A stretch of DNA of 64,000 bases from Dioscorea cayenensis subsp. rotundata (GCF_009730915.1 NC_052474.1:1771501-1835500); one strand, 5' to 3'. Counted from the first letter of the stretch, positions 1-19,000 are shown. The notes: generated by a model from the letters alone, not told the origin. A program made the numbers and translations.

Positions 1-482
1 CCAGCTGGTTTCTATCACTGTGGTCTCTAATCTACAAGAAGTTCCCCACTTGACTTTGAGTTTAATTACGATGATACCCTCATATGAATAATCAAGTCTC
101 AATCAAACACCAAATTATTGTAATTTTATTGAAATTTTAGCATAATGTATCTAACTTTCAAATCAAATTATCAAAATGATATTATAAGAAAATAATTAGA
201 AGTGGGTCCATTTGCACGAGATACACTAACTAAATAAAGTTTCATCATTTGCATTTATTTCATTGATATTTTAGAAGAAAATTTCATTTAAGATAATGTT
301 AGTTCACGGGTCACATTATCATCATTCACACACTTTGGTTCCAATGACCCACATAATTAAAATTAAAATTAAAAAAAAAAAATCAGATGCTCTTTCCAAC
401 CTGCTCAATGCCAAGTACAAACAAACAATTATATATATATATATATATATTCATATTCAAGTTTACTGCAAAATTATAAAAA
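1..482. other. Downstream flank of the first ABCC gene
   Basis: AT-rich sequence with a TA microsatellite at 429-450. I see no gene or RNA in it; part will be the 3' UTR of the ABCC gene ending at 483. Confidence 0.6.
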
Positions 483-3400
483 TTAATACTCTTTCATCAA
501 CTTGGAGAAGCAAGAGTGTTTTCTTTGCAGTAAATTGAAGGGTGTGTCATAATCAACCATTTTCCCTGTTTAATAAAGTAACATAGAGTTAAATAGCAGT
601 TAAAATATGGATATGAATATGTATATATAAGTTATAAAACTTACCATCATTCAAAATAAGAATGAAATCAGTGTCAATTGCTGTGTGGAGTCTGTGAGTT
701 ATAATGACAAGAGTGCAATGGTTGAAGTCCATAGTAATTCTCTTTTGAACCATGGCATCAGTAACAGAGTCCACTGAAGCTGTAGCTTCATCAATGATAA
801 GAATGCTGCTCTTTTTCAGAAAAGCTCTTCCAAGACAAATCAATTGCCTTTGTCCCACACTCCAATTCTCTCCATTTTCAGAAACTAATAAAACAAACAA
901 ACAAAAAGAAAACTGCATTTTTAATCACAGTGTAACTGAATTTCAATCAATAAGTACAGTACTGAGTTTATGATACCTCTTGAATCAAGCTTCATTTTAT
1001 GTCTGCGTATCAAGTCACCAACTTGGCATTTGTCTAACACCTGAAACATTATCAGAAATTTATTATCTTTTTTTTTTTTGGAGGATTTGACTATATATAT
1101 ATATACTGACCTCCCAAATCATTTGGTCAGTGTATTCTTCAAGGGGGTCAAGGTTCTTCCTCACTGTGCCTTCAAACATGGTTGGATCTTGAGGAATTAT
1201 GCTGAGTTTTGATCTCAGATCATGAAGGCCTATCTTGCAGATATCTACATTATCAATCAGAATTTTTCCTGCTCGAGGTTCAACGATTCGGAAAAGAGAT
1301 TGAATTAGAGTTGATTTCCCACTTCCTGTTTTCCCAACAATTCCTACTCTTTTCCTCCCTGGAAATGTGCAGGTAATGTCTTTCAAGACAGGTGGTGAGT
1401 TTTCTGCATATCCAACCTGCAAGTTTTTAATGCAAATTGTTCCTGTTTCCGGCCAGTTTTTCGGTGGCTGACACTTTTCAATCATTAATGGAGCTTCACT
1501 GTCTATCTTTGTGTATTGCAGTATTCTTTCAACTGAGATCATCTTAATTTCAGTGCTGCATAGGTTCCAGATTATCGTCGATATCTGCGCATTGAGATCG
1601 AATCCATATGTCACTGCCAATCCTGCAATGCCTGTAAACATGCATGCATGATTGTTTGAGTGCATATAAATCAGGTAGAATTTTCAGTATTTGAATTCTG
1701 GAAACTCACTTGGGTTGATGAATTCTCCGGGGAGGCTGACAAGCAAGACTAATGAAAAGGCAAATACAAAATTAGATAACAAGTTCAGTCTGAAATGAAG
1801 CCATTCCATTGCAGAAACATTATGGAAACATGGTCTTGAATGGTTGTCTATCAGACTGAGTGTTGTGCTGGTGAAATGGTCTTCTTTTCCGAGTGCTCTG
1901 ATAATTACAGCTCCAGTAAGTGATTCTGCAAAATGATGCAAGATTGGAGCTCTTTGTATTTCTGAAATGCGAGCGAGTTCTCGGGCAGTCGGAATGCAGT
2001 ATTGCTGCCGAAATTGAAGTTTAGTTTTTAAATTGAATAAAGATCATGCACAAGATAAACCTTTGATTTCATTCTGACAAGAACCTCACTTGGTACCAAA
2101 TGCAGATAGCTGTGACAGGGATGAAAATTGCGAAGACCGGCCATGCTACCTGAGACATTACTGTAATAGTACCCAAAATCTGAATAACCGAGAAGGCGCA
2201 CCAGCTCAATTTCTTCGCAATATCCAAATCTAGTACACTTTGATCTGATGAAACCTATACAGAAATTCAAGTTCAAATTATTTTTCAAGATAAAAAGAAA
2301 AGAACTACACAAATTCAGTAATCACTTACTCTGTCTAAAATTCTTTCAGTTGGCTTTGAATCAAAGAAAGACATAGGGGCATGGAAAATACTATTAAGCA
2401 TGTCTTCAAAGTGCTTCTGTGATGTCAAAAGGCCGGTTATGGCGACGAGCATTGCTCGAAGAAGCACACATATTGAACCACCTAAACAGAGAAACATATA
2501 AACCAAGAAAAGGCAACTCATCTCCACTGTTGTATTGGTTGCTGTTGTTGAAGGAGAAGCCCAGGCCATCCAGTAATCACTCCCTACCTGCAAAACTTGA
2601 ACAAGACACTCTGCTGTAACTATTATAACTACTAATCCACCTCCTCCCACTGCAGTCAAGTATGACCAGTAAACTTCTTTGCCAATGCTTCCTCTTTCTC
2701 TTTCCTCATCTTGAACATCTTGAGGAATATTTCTCTTCTTATCATCATGTTGTTCTTGAGTGATCATACTTAGTGCATCATCTTCATACTCACTTTCGGT
2801 TTGATTAGCAAACACTTTGTTCAAGTGTCTAGCTTCAATGACTGCTTGCAAAGCTTCCCTATGAGCTCCAACCAGTGACTGAAATCCTCTGTTTTGCTGC
2901 ATTAGTTCTGGAAATCTCCCTGCCTGTTCAATCTTCCCATTCTTCATCACCTGCATAGTAATTTCATGCCTTTTTCTGAACTGTTTCATTTAATCAGAAG
3001 AAGAAGAAAAAGAAAAAGAAAAACTACAACTACCAGTATAAGGTCTGCAGATTGAAGAAACTCTGCTTGGTTTGTGACATATAGAATGGTCTTGTTCTTC
3101 AGCATTCCCATCAAACATTCCTTGAAAACTTTTCTCCTGGTCTGTGAATCGAAAGCGTTGAAAGGATCATCGAGAAGGTAAATGTCAGCATCCTGGTAGA
3201 CTGCTCTAGCAATCTGAATCCTTTGTTTGAGACCTGCACTCATATTGATTCCTCTTTCACCAATCTCTGTTAGATCACCACTAGTCAGTGAATCAAGATC
3301 TTCCTTCAATGCACATACATGAATTGTTCTCTCAAACTTGTCATGGTTGTAAGTATTTCCAAGAAGAATGTTCTCTCTGATATTGCATGTCAGCATCCAT

Positions 3401-5864
3401 GGAGACTGAGGAACATAAGCCATACTACCACTGATTGTCACACTCCCACCCACTCTCGGTACCTCTCCAAGCAAACATGAAAGCAGAGTAGACTTACCTG
3501 AGCCAACATTGCCACAAATAGCAACCTTCTCTCCCTTTTTCACCTTCAATTTTATCTCACCGAGTGTCGGAGAATCAGCGTCTGAATCCCAGCTGAACAA
3601 TCCTTTCTCGATATTGATACTGAACTCAGTCTCATCTGCAGAGATTACCTCAACTGCATCAGTCTTCACTTCATCTTCCTGCAGGTATGATGCCACTCTA
3701 TCAGCAGAAACTTTGGTTTCTGCAATCACTGTGAGCAAGTCTGGCAGATCAAAGATTGGGTCTTGCAGCATCCTGAATGTTGCCAAGGCAGACAGAATTC
3801 TCCCAGCAGTCAATGGGATTCCAAGCACTGTGCAAGCTCCAAATGTCACCACTGAAATCAGAGTGGGTGATTCCCATAAAATGAATGATAAAATAGCTTC
3901 CAATCTCAGGAATTTCCACAACCATTTGTACTCAATCTTCCTCAGTGAATCTAGTTTGTCCAGGTACTTTGTGTCCCATGCTTGCAGCTTCAAAATCTTC
4001 ATGTTTCTGAGAACTTCTGATGTTGCTTTCATGCGCTCGTCTTTCGCCTCCATGATCTTGGATTGCAGTGTCTCTTGCATTCGAGTAATCGGTAAGTTGC
4101 ACAACACTATAACTGCCGTAGCTGCTAATCCTGCTAAGGAACCAATGCCTAAATTCACATGAAGTATATAAATTGCCAGTGAAACCTGTATGGGAAGCAT
4201 CACTATGATGTTTGAGTACCACATGAGGTCTGTTATTCTTTGTATGTCAACATTCATGTAGTTAATGATCTCTCCACTTGTATGGCTCTTGCGCGATTGG
4301 CTTGATAGCCGGAGTCCCTTCTTGTACACATGAGAAATCAGAGCTGATTCGAGGCGAAGACCGAGCTGCCGGGCACCAAATATCCATTGCCTCTCAGCCA
4401 CAGTCTCTACAAGTTTAGCACTCAGAAATGCAAGTGCAAGAATGTACCCTCTTTTCATCTTGTGCTCCTGCTTCCCACTCAAAAACTTCACAAAATCATC
4501 AATCAGAAAAGGGCCTACATAAGATGCAGCTGCACTTACAACAGCAAAACACGCATTTATAGCAGCCTTTTTTCTGATAAACAAGAAGATTGCTCTATAT
4601 ATACATTGATTTCTTGACCTGTATCTTTTCTGAATATCATTCAGACAGCAATCGAAAGAATGTGAGAGATACTCAGCCGAGTCCTTCACATCGACATCAG
4701 GTACTTCATCCTCTCCTAGAGGCTTCTTTATCCCGATTGCAAAGAGAGGATTTAGCCAAGAGAAAGTCACTAGTTGTGGAAGAGTTGCTTTGCCATATGG
4801 AGAGTATCTCTTACTCTCCTTCGGCTCTTGTGTTGAGGAATTGTGGAGAAGTTGTTCCTTGATGCTGTTAGATGAGAAACAAATCCCTGTTGTTCCTCTG
4901 ATTGAATTAGCAGATAAGTATGAGCAAGCAATGATGTCAATTATGTCTGTATATTCCACAATGCTCAGAAATGCATTGTGTAGAACATTAGAATGCATGT
5001 CCAGAGCTAAACAGATCACTGACTGGAGAAAAATACAAATCCACCATGCTCTGATGCTCCATGGAAGTTTTGCACATCTAGTTCTCCTGAAATTGGAAAC
5101 TGAAATCAACACAATTGCCGATGATAACACCTGCGTCGTTCTCGCAATTATTGTAAATGTGTACTTGCAATTGGTTCCTTTTCCTTGCAGTAGAAATAAA
5201 AGTCTGAGAAGATTGCTTGCAAATATGAATGAGCAGCAGCACATACTGGCTTTGTATGAGATGCTTAATTTTATGGGATCATGTGAATCTTCTGCTGTGG
5301 GGTTCTGTTTAGTGCTTGACATGTTGTTTCTTTTTGAAAGTGATTGGATTAAAAATCTCAGGATGAGTAAGAACTGGAGAAACACAACCAGGGCTTCCCA
5401 GAAACAAGGTGAGATCATCTCTGACCATGCTTGCCAATGCTGTGATACCTGAGTCTCTGTAAACAGTTTTTTCACATAATTTTTTGTTACATTTTAATAA
5501 CTTCACATGTTCAGAAATCATATAAATTATCAAAGAAGAATAATTATCTGCAGTCAGCTATGCACATGTTAAGTCATAGTCTCTTAAACTTAGAAAATAT
5601 ATGCAACATTGATGTCATTACAAACACTGAAAAAACTAAATTCTTCAGAAGAACTAACAAAAGCATCAGATAATGAAATATGAATTTCACACTCTAAAAT
5701 GGAAATAGAAATCTCTACTAAAAATTTTTCTTTAAAAAAAAAAACGACTTACTCAATGCATTAAGCATGTCTCTGCTTTGAAGAGTTTTGGAGAACTTGA
5801 GCACTGAACTCTCTCTTTCTCTTCCAAAAGCTTTGATTGTTTTGAAAGTGTAGCTTTGGGACAT
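483..5864 (-). CDS. ABC transporter C family (MRP-type) protein, ABCC9/15-like, divergent tandem copy
   Basis: Full-length ABCC exporter (TMD0-TMD1-NBD1-TMD2-NBD2), probably a membrane pump for organic-anion or glutathione conjugates by family. Coding exons read from splice sites: 5864-5753, 5456-3034, 2950-2330, 2254-2090, 2004-1710, 1631-1111, 1040-977, 884-645 and 565-483; they join in frame. The first ATG of exon 1 is at 5864 (1507 aa); a second in-frame ATG at 5768 gives 1475 aa, so the start is open. Counted from 5768, the NBD1 Walker [10 protein letters not shown] lies near residue 653 and the NBD2 Walker [10 protein letters not shown] near 1275; NBD2 has WSVGQRQ and [11 protein letters not shown]1 is unusual: the signature reads MSAGLKQR instead of MSGGQKQR, the D-loop NAFD instead of SAVD, and the H-loop TNQ instead of THQ. 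It lacks two introns present in its tandem neighbour. The C-terminal half resembles what I remember of Arabidopsis ABCC9; the substrate is unknown. Confidence 0.93.
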
Positions 5865-6552
5865 CAAACTAAACGAATCTTAAACCACATTTGAACTGGC
5901 AATGGAGTTCTCATAATTCAGATGGAAGATGAGTAGCAATTCTCTGATCATATGCTGGGAAGCAGGGAGGTTCCTTGGTGGTGCTTTCTACGTACCACCA
6001 AGCATGCTTGCATGCGTTGCTTCATTGCATGAGCTTTTCTAGCTTGAGACAAGCTTCTATGAATCTAATAATAGAAACATGACATTTATATTAATAATTA
6101 ATGGGAGAAAAGTAATAAAAGGTGACTCTTTAATTCATGTTTGATATACACATGTGAGCAGTGTCTCAAAAGTGCCTCCATGATTTAATGCTCATTAGAA
6201 GATTGGATCATTGGAGTGGATTCTAGGTACTTCATATGTCAATCTTCTTTCACATTCTTCTTCCTTTCTGTAGTTTCTGAGCATTTCACTTAGCAATCAT
6301 GGTATTAATTATGTTCATCATAAAAGAGACAAAAAAAATTAAGTCAAATACCAAATTTTTATTAGCTTCCATAATTTGTCCTTGGTACATGAATTAGAGT
6401 CACATACACAGGCAGGAGAAGAAGTAGAAGAAGAAGCAGCAGCAGCAGTAATTTGAGGCAAATGGGTGATTTCTTCTGATATATCTGCAAAAGCTTTTTA
6501 AAGCTAAAATTTTTGGCTTTGTTTCTGAAACCAATTGTTTCAGTATTTGACA
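5865..6552. other. Spacer between the tandem ABCC genes
   Basis: About 690 bases holding the 5' UTR and promoter of the distal ABCC gene and the 3' UTR of the proximal one. It has a short CAG/AAG-rich stretch near 6415-6450. No further gene is visible. Confidence 0.6.
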
Positions 6553-11996
<5,444 letters not shown>

Positions 11997-12341
11997 ACTG
12001 ATTCTGAATGATTGATGGAGAATTGTTACTCTAGTTTCTACTTGTTGTTGATCTTGTCACAGTAAACATGGAAGATCAAGTGCAGAATTAATGGATATGT
12101 TATGCTATCTAGTATTTAGTAGTAGTATCTATCTTTATTCAGAACACAGAACAGAGCTTTTCATATTTTATGGAGGGTTGTCATCACGTGGTGCTTGTTT
12201 CTGCTGACTCGCCCGCTTTTTTTAATTGCTTTTTTTTTCCTGTTTTTAATATTAAAAAAAAAATAATTAATAAAACAATTTTATTGAAGTTTTATTTATT
12301 TTTTTGCATCCACTAAGTTTGGAAATAAAACTTGTGCTGCA
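11997..12341. other. Promoter region of the second ABCC gene
   Basis: AT-rich sequence upstream of the first coding exon, ending at the target-site duplication of the LINE fragment. I could not pick out a convincing TATA box. Confidence 0.5.
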
Positions 12342-12865
12342 TTACCTTTTATTGGATACCTTCATTACACTCAAACATTAGACTGCTGTGGGATTTACTT
12401 TCAGAAGTCGTTATCCGGAATATTTGGGCATTGAAAGAAATAAAGCGCGTTTTCCGATACGACTGCTTTTCACCTTTTTACTCATAATTTATTCAAAAAA
12501 TTTCTAATATCTTTAGTTACTTGGATTTCTGACTCCTCTTCCGATCAAAGAAATCTCAGCGAAGCTTTCTACAAAGATTAAGCGCTCCCTCGACTTTCTC
12601 GAGCGCTCGGATGAAAGACTACATCGGCAACACCGGCCCTCAGTCGAATCGGGAGTAATCTACTCCACTCCATGACTTTCGGATTGTCCTGTGACTCCAG
12701 TCGGATTTCTTCGCTTTCCCAGCTGCCTTATCTTGTTTACTTTTTTCTTTCTTGTATTTACTTTTCCTGAGCTCTACACTTTGTGAGAACTCTTGGGCTA
12801 CTGTTTGTTTTCCCTGGTGTGCTTCTTATTTTTCGATAAAGCATTGGTTTTATCCACTTTTTTTC
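12342..12865 (+). mobile_element. 5'-truncated LINE, 3' end only
   Basis: About 524 bases flanked by a perfect 15-base direct repeat AAAACTTGTGCTGCA (12327-12341 and 12866-12880). Its 3' end, GGTTTTATCCACTTTTTTTCAAAA, nearly matches the end of the LINE at 14.9-20.0 kb. A short coding relic (ATTAAGCGCTCCCTCGACTT, near 12576) aligns with the end of that element's ORF2 (ATTAAAAGATCCCTTAATTT, near 19661). It is therefore a separate insertion of the same or a related LINE family, 5'-truncated as is usual for target-primed reverse transcription. No intact open frame remains. Confidence 0.85.
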
Positions 12866-12880
12866 AAAACTTGTGCTGCA

Positions 12881-14921
12881 AGTAAAGCTTCTGACCCTAG
12901 AAATGAAGAGACACAGATTTTTGACTCCATTTAACACCATCAAAAAAACAATTTTATTTATTTATCTGTTCATCTTAACTTCGTTTAGTTTTTTTTTTAA
13001 TAGAGATATCACTCATTATTCGTGATTTATTTTTTATTAATTTTTTATTCTGTGACTTTATTAAATTTTTAATTATGTTTTTATAATACTTTTATTTATT
13101 AATAAATTTATTATTTATGTTATCTACTTTTTATTAAAAACAAATTATGAGCTTTGAACTAAGCATGCAGTAGATTCGCCGATATATTAAAGTAGAGTAG
13201 TTTATTATTAATTGACCTTAGAAAGGGATTCAAGGTTTTATCTTAAATTAAATATTCATTTTTATTTTATATGATTGAAATAAAAAAATTAAAAAAATGA
13301 AGAAAGCCGAAATCTTTGATGTCATTCATGATGTAATAGATGATTTGAGGAAAGACAAGAAAAGGCAATGGACAAAAAATGGTAGCATGGGGGAAGTCTC
13401 CAAAGTCCTACTCCTACCACATAGTGGTCACCTCCAAGTCATTTTTTAATGTTTTCTTATTATGTGTTTTATGTTTTCAAAAAAAAAACAGAAGGCATCA
13501 AACCCTTTGAAAATCTACACTTGAATTATTGAGTAGCATCTCTTATTATATAATGCAATTAAGTAATGTGCTTGACTTTTGTTGTGATTTCTAATCATGG
13601 TTTTGTTCCCAATGAAAAGGATTTGCTAATTAATTACTCTTTATGAAGAGAATGTAGACAAGCAAGCTAAACTCAAGTCTCAAGCTATATATAATGAAGA
13701 CTATAATAATAATAATAATAATAATAATTGACTGATTGAAATCTCATATGAATGATTAAAATTTGAATTTATTTATCTCGATAAAAATATAAATATTATA
13801 TACAGAAGATTTAATATTAATAGATTAATAAATCATTGATAAATGTACATGAATTATATAAATCACATCGAACAAATTTATATAATATAAAGGTCTAAAT
13901 AAACATTTATTACTATATCAGTTGAGATTAATGGACAGGATCAGTCCACTTCAAGTCCACAGTGCCTTTAAACTTTAAGTACCAAAAGAATGATACTTTA
14001 GACATCACGTTGCTTGGTAAAGGAGAATAATATGGTTCCACATCCACTAGAGAGAAAGACAAACAACTTTGTAGGTCACGTCCAAAGCATGAGAAACAAT
14101 TTTAGTTGGCCAAAAAAGGGGAAGGTGTCACTTCCAACTTCAAATGTGCAATTGTGAATGGAACTTAGTTTTTAAATGGATAAATCATATGATTATTATT
14201 TAGAAAGAAAAGTAAAAATAAAATAAAATAAAGAAAAGTATTAAAAAAATAATAGTGACAAGACACAAACAACTAAAATGCAAGTACAAATAAAAAAAAA
14301 ATACTAAAATAAAACACATGATATTGAATGATCCGTCAGAGATGAACTTAGAGACAGACACTAAACAAAAACAAATTATAAAAATGACTGTAATTAATAT
14401 TCAGTTTAACTCTCTCTTATAAATTAAAATATAATTCTTTAAAGATATTAAATTATAAAATTAGATAGTAATATAATCATAGAAAAAATAAATTACATAT
14501 GGTGAAGACTTCACTTTGTAAAAAAATAATAATAATAATAATAATAATAATAATTGTGGAGAAAGAGAAAGGAAACTTAATTTTGTGCTTTTCATCCAAT
14601 AATACTCTTTGAATAATTATCAAGATGGAGAAGTTCCCATTACATCAGAATAACAGACACAAAACCATGCCAAGGGATTGTAGAGCTTGCAATATAATTT
14701 TGGCATTTACGTGTAAAACAAAGTTTTTATTTTTATTTTTTATACAAAGGCAACAAGTGCTGATAAAATTTTTAGTTTTATATAATATAACTTTGAAACA
14801 AGACTATTTAATAATGGTTTTGTTAGGTTTTTGCCTTCTTGGACTCATGTGGTAGCTGATTTAATTTGTTAAAAAATTGGTACATGATGAGTGAGTCCAT
14901 TGAAATTATTTTATCATACAT
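12881..14921. other. Intergenic, no gene seen
   Basis: AT-rich DNA with two AAT microsatellites (13703-13728 and 14524-14554) between two LINE insertions. I see no protein-coding exon, tRNA or rRNA. Confidence 0.6.
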
Positions 14922-14933
14922 AAACATCTTGAT

Positions 14934-15947
14934 AGGATTACTCCCTCATCTCCTCCCACTGAGCATAACTTACCTCGGGATAGGATTACTCCCAACAGAC
15001 ATCATGATGCTTCAATTCCTTTGAAGACTTTGCCTCGGGATTTGAACTCCACTGAGATTATTTCTTCTTCTTCTAATGATTTGAACTTGCCTCGGGATAG
15101 GGAAAATACATTCATCTCATTAGATGAATCTTCCCAAACCATGTCTATTAAGTCCACTACCATTATGGCTAATAATTCTCCGATCATGGACATTTCACTA
15201 GAGATAATTCCTAATTCTCTAAATTCATATTCTAAAGGCAAGGAGATCATTACTCCTTTGGAATCTACTAAATCTAATATTGAGGAGTTACCTATTCACT
15301 TGAAGCCCCTACCGCCGTCGATTCATATTCCTGAGGGATACAAATGGATTTTCATCCATGGAGGTTGGTCCCTGGTACCTTGCATCAACTCTGATAAATT
15401 CTACTCTCAGGACCCATCCCTTCCTAATTCCCCCTTGATTATTCACTCGGATGAAGATTTGGTTGACTGGGGTGAAGATGATGATTTACCTATTGATGCT
15501 ATAACTGATGATGATCATATTCTGAGTGAGGAGCACCTCTCACAGTTAGAAACTGAAATTCAAAGGGATGACCTTATCTCTGAAAAATTGTTTGCCCCAG
15601 GGAATTCACTCCTTATTGAAAATGACACTTCTGCTGGTATGTTGGTTGAGACGATCCCTGACACTTCACAATCTATTAAGCAACCCATCATCACTATCGC
15701 ACAAAAATCGGGGTTCGGAAGCAAATCGGGAAGAAGTGATCGACCTAAGAAACCTTCCGGTCGATGGAATGAAGATCTCGGGTTTATTCCTCACCCACCA
15801 AGATCGTCCAAGAAAAAAAGCACTGTTGATCCTCGGGACGGTACGTCTAATTCCTTTAATTCAGATGTATTTTCTTCTTGGACTGATTCTCAATTCTTTA
15901 ATTATAGCAATGCATGCGGTGTTAAATTCAAGGTTCCCCAATCATAA
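14934..15947 (+). pseudogene. LINE ORF1 remnant (5'-truncated)
   Basis: A reading frame of about 337 codons, open from the first base of the element to a stop at 15945-15947, without a start codon at its 5' end. The N-terminal part repeats an LPRD motif three times at about 60-base spacing (14970, 15029 and 15089). The middle has a short YKWIFIHGGW segment and acidic runs. The C-terminal part is basic (RPKKPSGRW and RSSKKK), as expected for an RNA-binding ORF1 product. I recognise no named domain; the ORF1 role comes from its position before ORF2. Confidence 0.65.
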
Positions 15948-16039
15948 GTTCAAATGCTTAGAAAAAGTTCGTGAGACTTGAATGCGCTAGGGTGGAACTT
16001 CTTTTTTCCCGTCTGGATCTCATTCGAGATCTAACTCCT

Positions 16040-19000
16040 AGGCTCCTTCAGTTGTTTTATGATTGTTTTCTGTTGGAACGTTCGTGGTCTTGGCAGACCC
16101 TCTAAACGCCACTTAGTTAAAGATATTATTTCTTCTTCACGTCGTGATATTGTTTTGTTTACAAGAAACCAAACTTCATGATTGTCATTGTTCTATTTGG
16201 AGATCTATTGGTGGGTCGAGACCTGAACTCTTTTGAGTTTCTCCCTGCCATAGGTACTACTGGTGGTATCATTATTGCCTGGGATGGCTCCCAAGCAAAT
16301 GGTACCCTTATATTCAAAGGACAATTCTCCATTACTTTGGAATTCACAAATCTCTTTAATAACATTAAATGGGTTTTGCACTAGTGTTTATGGACCTAAT
16401 CGAGCTCCCATCGAGTTGAATTTCGGAATGAGATCCGCAGCGATTAAAAACTTACATGATTTACCCCAGTTAATCTCGTGGTGATTTCAATACTTTATTT
16501 ACACTCGGATGATAAAAAAATAAAGGAGACTCTAACCTTAGGGATATTGCTAATTCACAAAAAGCACCCTAAGTGATCTCAATCTTATTGATCCTCCTTT
16601 ATCCGGCCGTAAATTCACTTGGACTAATGGTCAATCGGGATCCAATTTGGGTCAGATTGGATAGATTCATTTATTCACACAACTGGCCACTGTTTTTTCC
16701 TAATTCCTACCAAAGTACTTTACCTAGATTTGGCTCTGATCATCCTATATACCTTGAATTTGGTAATCATTCACCCTAGAGCCGAATCTTCGAGTTAGAA
16801 AAAAATCTTGGTACACCAACGATCAATTAGAAAATTTAATTCATAATTGGTGGTCTGAACATAACTTTGAGGGTTGCGGAGCTTACATTATTTCTAAAAA
16901 ACTTGCATTCCTGAAATTGAAGCTACGTCTGTGGGCCAAAGAAATCTTTGGAGCCTCCATTATTCACAAAAAATGTTTGCTCTCTGAACTTAATACACTT
17001 GATTCCTTACATGAAAGCGGACCTCTCTCTGAGGAAGATTCCAATCGTTTATCACTTATTCGTAATGATCTACACATCTTAATAAAACAAGAAGAGATTT
17101 ATTGGAAACAACGTTCCCGTATTACTTGGCTCAAAGAAGGTGATGCAAACACAAAATTTTTTCACCTTCTGGCTAATGGAAGAAGGAATAGAAACTTTAT
17201 TCCACGCATCAATAGTAATGGGAGTTGGATTGAAGGGAACCAAGAAATTGGGGAAGTTTTTACTGAACATTTTCAAACCCTACTTGGCACCCCAATGACT
17301 CATCGCTTCATGTTCGATTGGCATTATCTATTCGATTACAAAGATAGTGTTGACCTTTCTTCTCTTGAAATTCCGTTCTCCTCTGATGAGATTAAAAATG
17401 CCGTGTTTGAGTTAAATGCGGATAAGTCCCCAGGCCCAGATGGTTTCCCAATATTCTTTTTTCAAAAACACTGGAGCCTAATTCAGGAGGATCTCTTCAA
17501 ATTTTGTAGTGATTTTTATATTGGTTCCATTAACTTTGAACGTATTAATTGGGTACACATAGCTCTCATTGCTAAAACAAATGCCCCTTCTGAGGTCACA
17601 GATTTTAGACCCATCAGTCTCATCAATTCCACTTGCAAAATCATTTCCAAAATTCTTGCTTCAAGATTGAGTCAGAAAATTGGGGAATTAGTTGATATTT
17701 CACAGTCCGGATTCATTAAGGGTAGATGCATTCTCGAGTAACATCATTGCTTTGCCCGAAGTGATCTTTTAATCTTCAAAAAAAGAAATTACTTGGCTTT
17801 GCTTTAAAGGTTGATTTTGCTAAAGCTTTTGATTCATTAGACTGGAATTTTCTTCTTGAAATTCTCAAAGCTAGAGGTTTTGGCAACCGTTGGATTTCTT
17901 GGATACACACCATCCTCAATACTGCCAAAACACAAATTCTCATTAATGGAACACCTCAGGGGTATATCCGATGCAAAAGAGGATTAAGACAAGGTGACCC
18001 TCTTTCTCCCTCCTATTCGCCTTAGCGGTACGATACCCTCGGTCTATGTTCTACCATGCTATTAATTCTAGAGTCTTGGTTGGAGTTCAGCTCGACCACT
18101 CTAACAACATCTGTCAATTACAATATGCAGATGATTTAATTGTTTTTTTCTATCTGGTGGACATGATGATCTCAAAAATCATTAAATTATTACTTTATCT
18201 CTTTGAAGGTTGTTCTGGTCTTTCAATTAATTTCTCAAAGAGCTGTCTTTACTCCACAAATTTTGGTTACCAACCTCACTCATCTTCGACTAGAATTCTC
18301 AATTGCAGATAGGGATTGTCTACCCATTACATACCTGGGTGTTCCCCTCTCTGGTAGACGTCCTAGGCGACAAGATTGGACAAGATTAATTGATACCGTC
18401 CGCGATAGACTTTCACTGCTGAAAGCAATTTACCTTTCCACGGGGGTCGACTTACTCTTATCAATTTCGCACTTTCATCACTCCCGTGTCATCGGATGTC
18501 GATGATTCAAACTTCCCGCTTGGGTTATTCATGAGATTGATAAAATCGGAAGAGACTTCCTTTGGAAGGGCCCCGGATCTTGGATCTAAGGGAATTAGAT
18601 TAATTGCTTGGAAAAGAATCTGTATACCTCGTAACATGGGTGGTTGGGGTATTTTGGATTTACAGGTCTTTAACAACGCGTTGTTGGGTAAGTGGTGGTG
18701 GAAAATTACAACAAAGCCAGTTTCCTGTTGGACCAAGATAATCAATGCCAACTACGCGATTAGAGAAACGCTTGGCATTTTATACCATCAACCACCTAGA
18801 AATAAGTCTTTCTTCTGGTCGGGAATTAATGCCATTCTACCCTCATTTCGATCATGTATTATCAAATCAATTGGGAGTGGTAACGATACACTTTTCTGGT
18901 TTGATAGATGGTTAGAGGGTATATCTCCAAAAGATCGTTGGCCTTTACTCTTTTTGGAATGTTCTTTACCTTGGATTACAGTCAGACAATTTTTTCATAT

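Noticed and set aside
3509..5452. Plus-strand open frames opposite the first ABCC gene
   Set aside because: They mirror the large ABCC exon on the other strand and show no domain or splice logic of their own.
15568..15981. Overlapping frame inside the LINE ORF1 region
   Set aside because: It is an out-of-frame reading of the ORF1 remnant.
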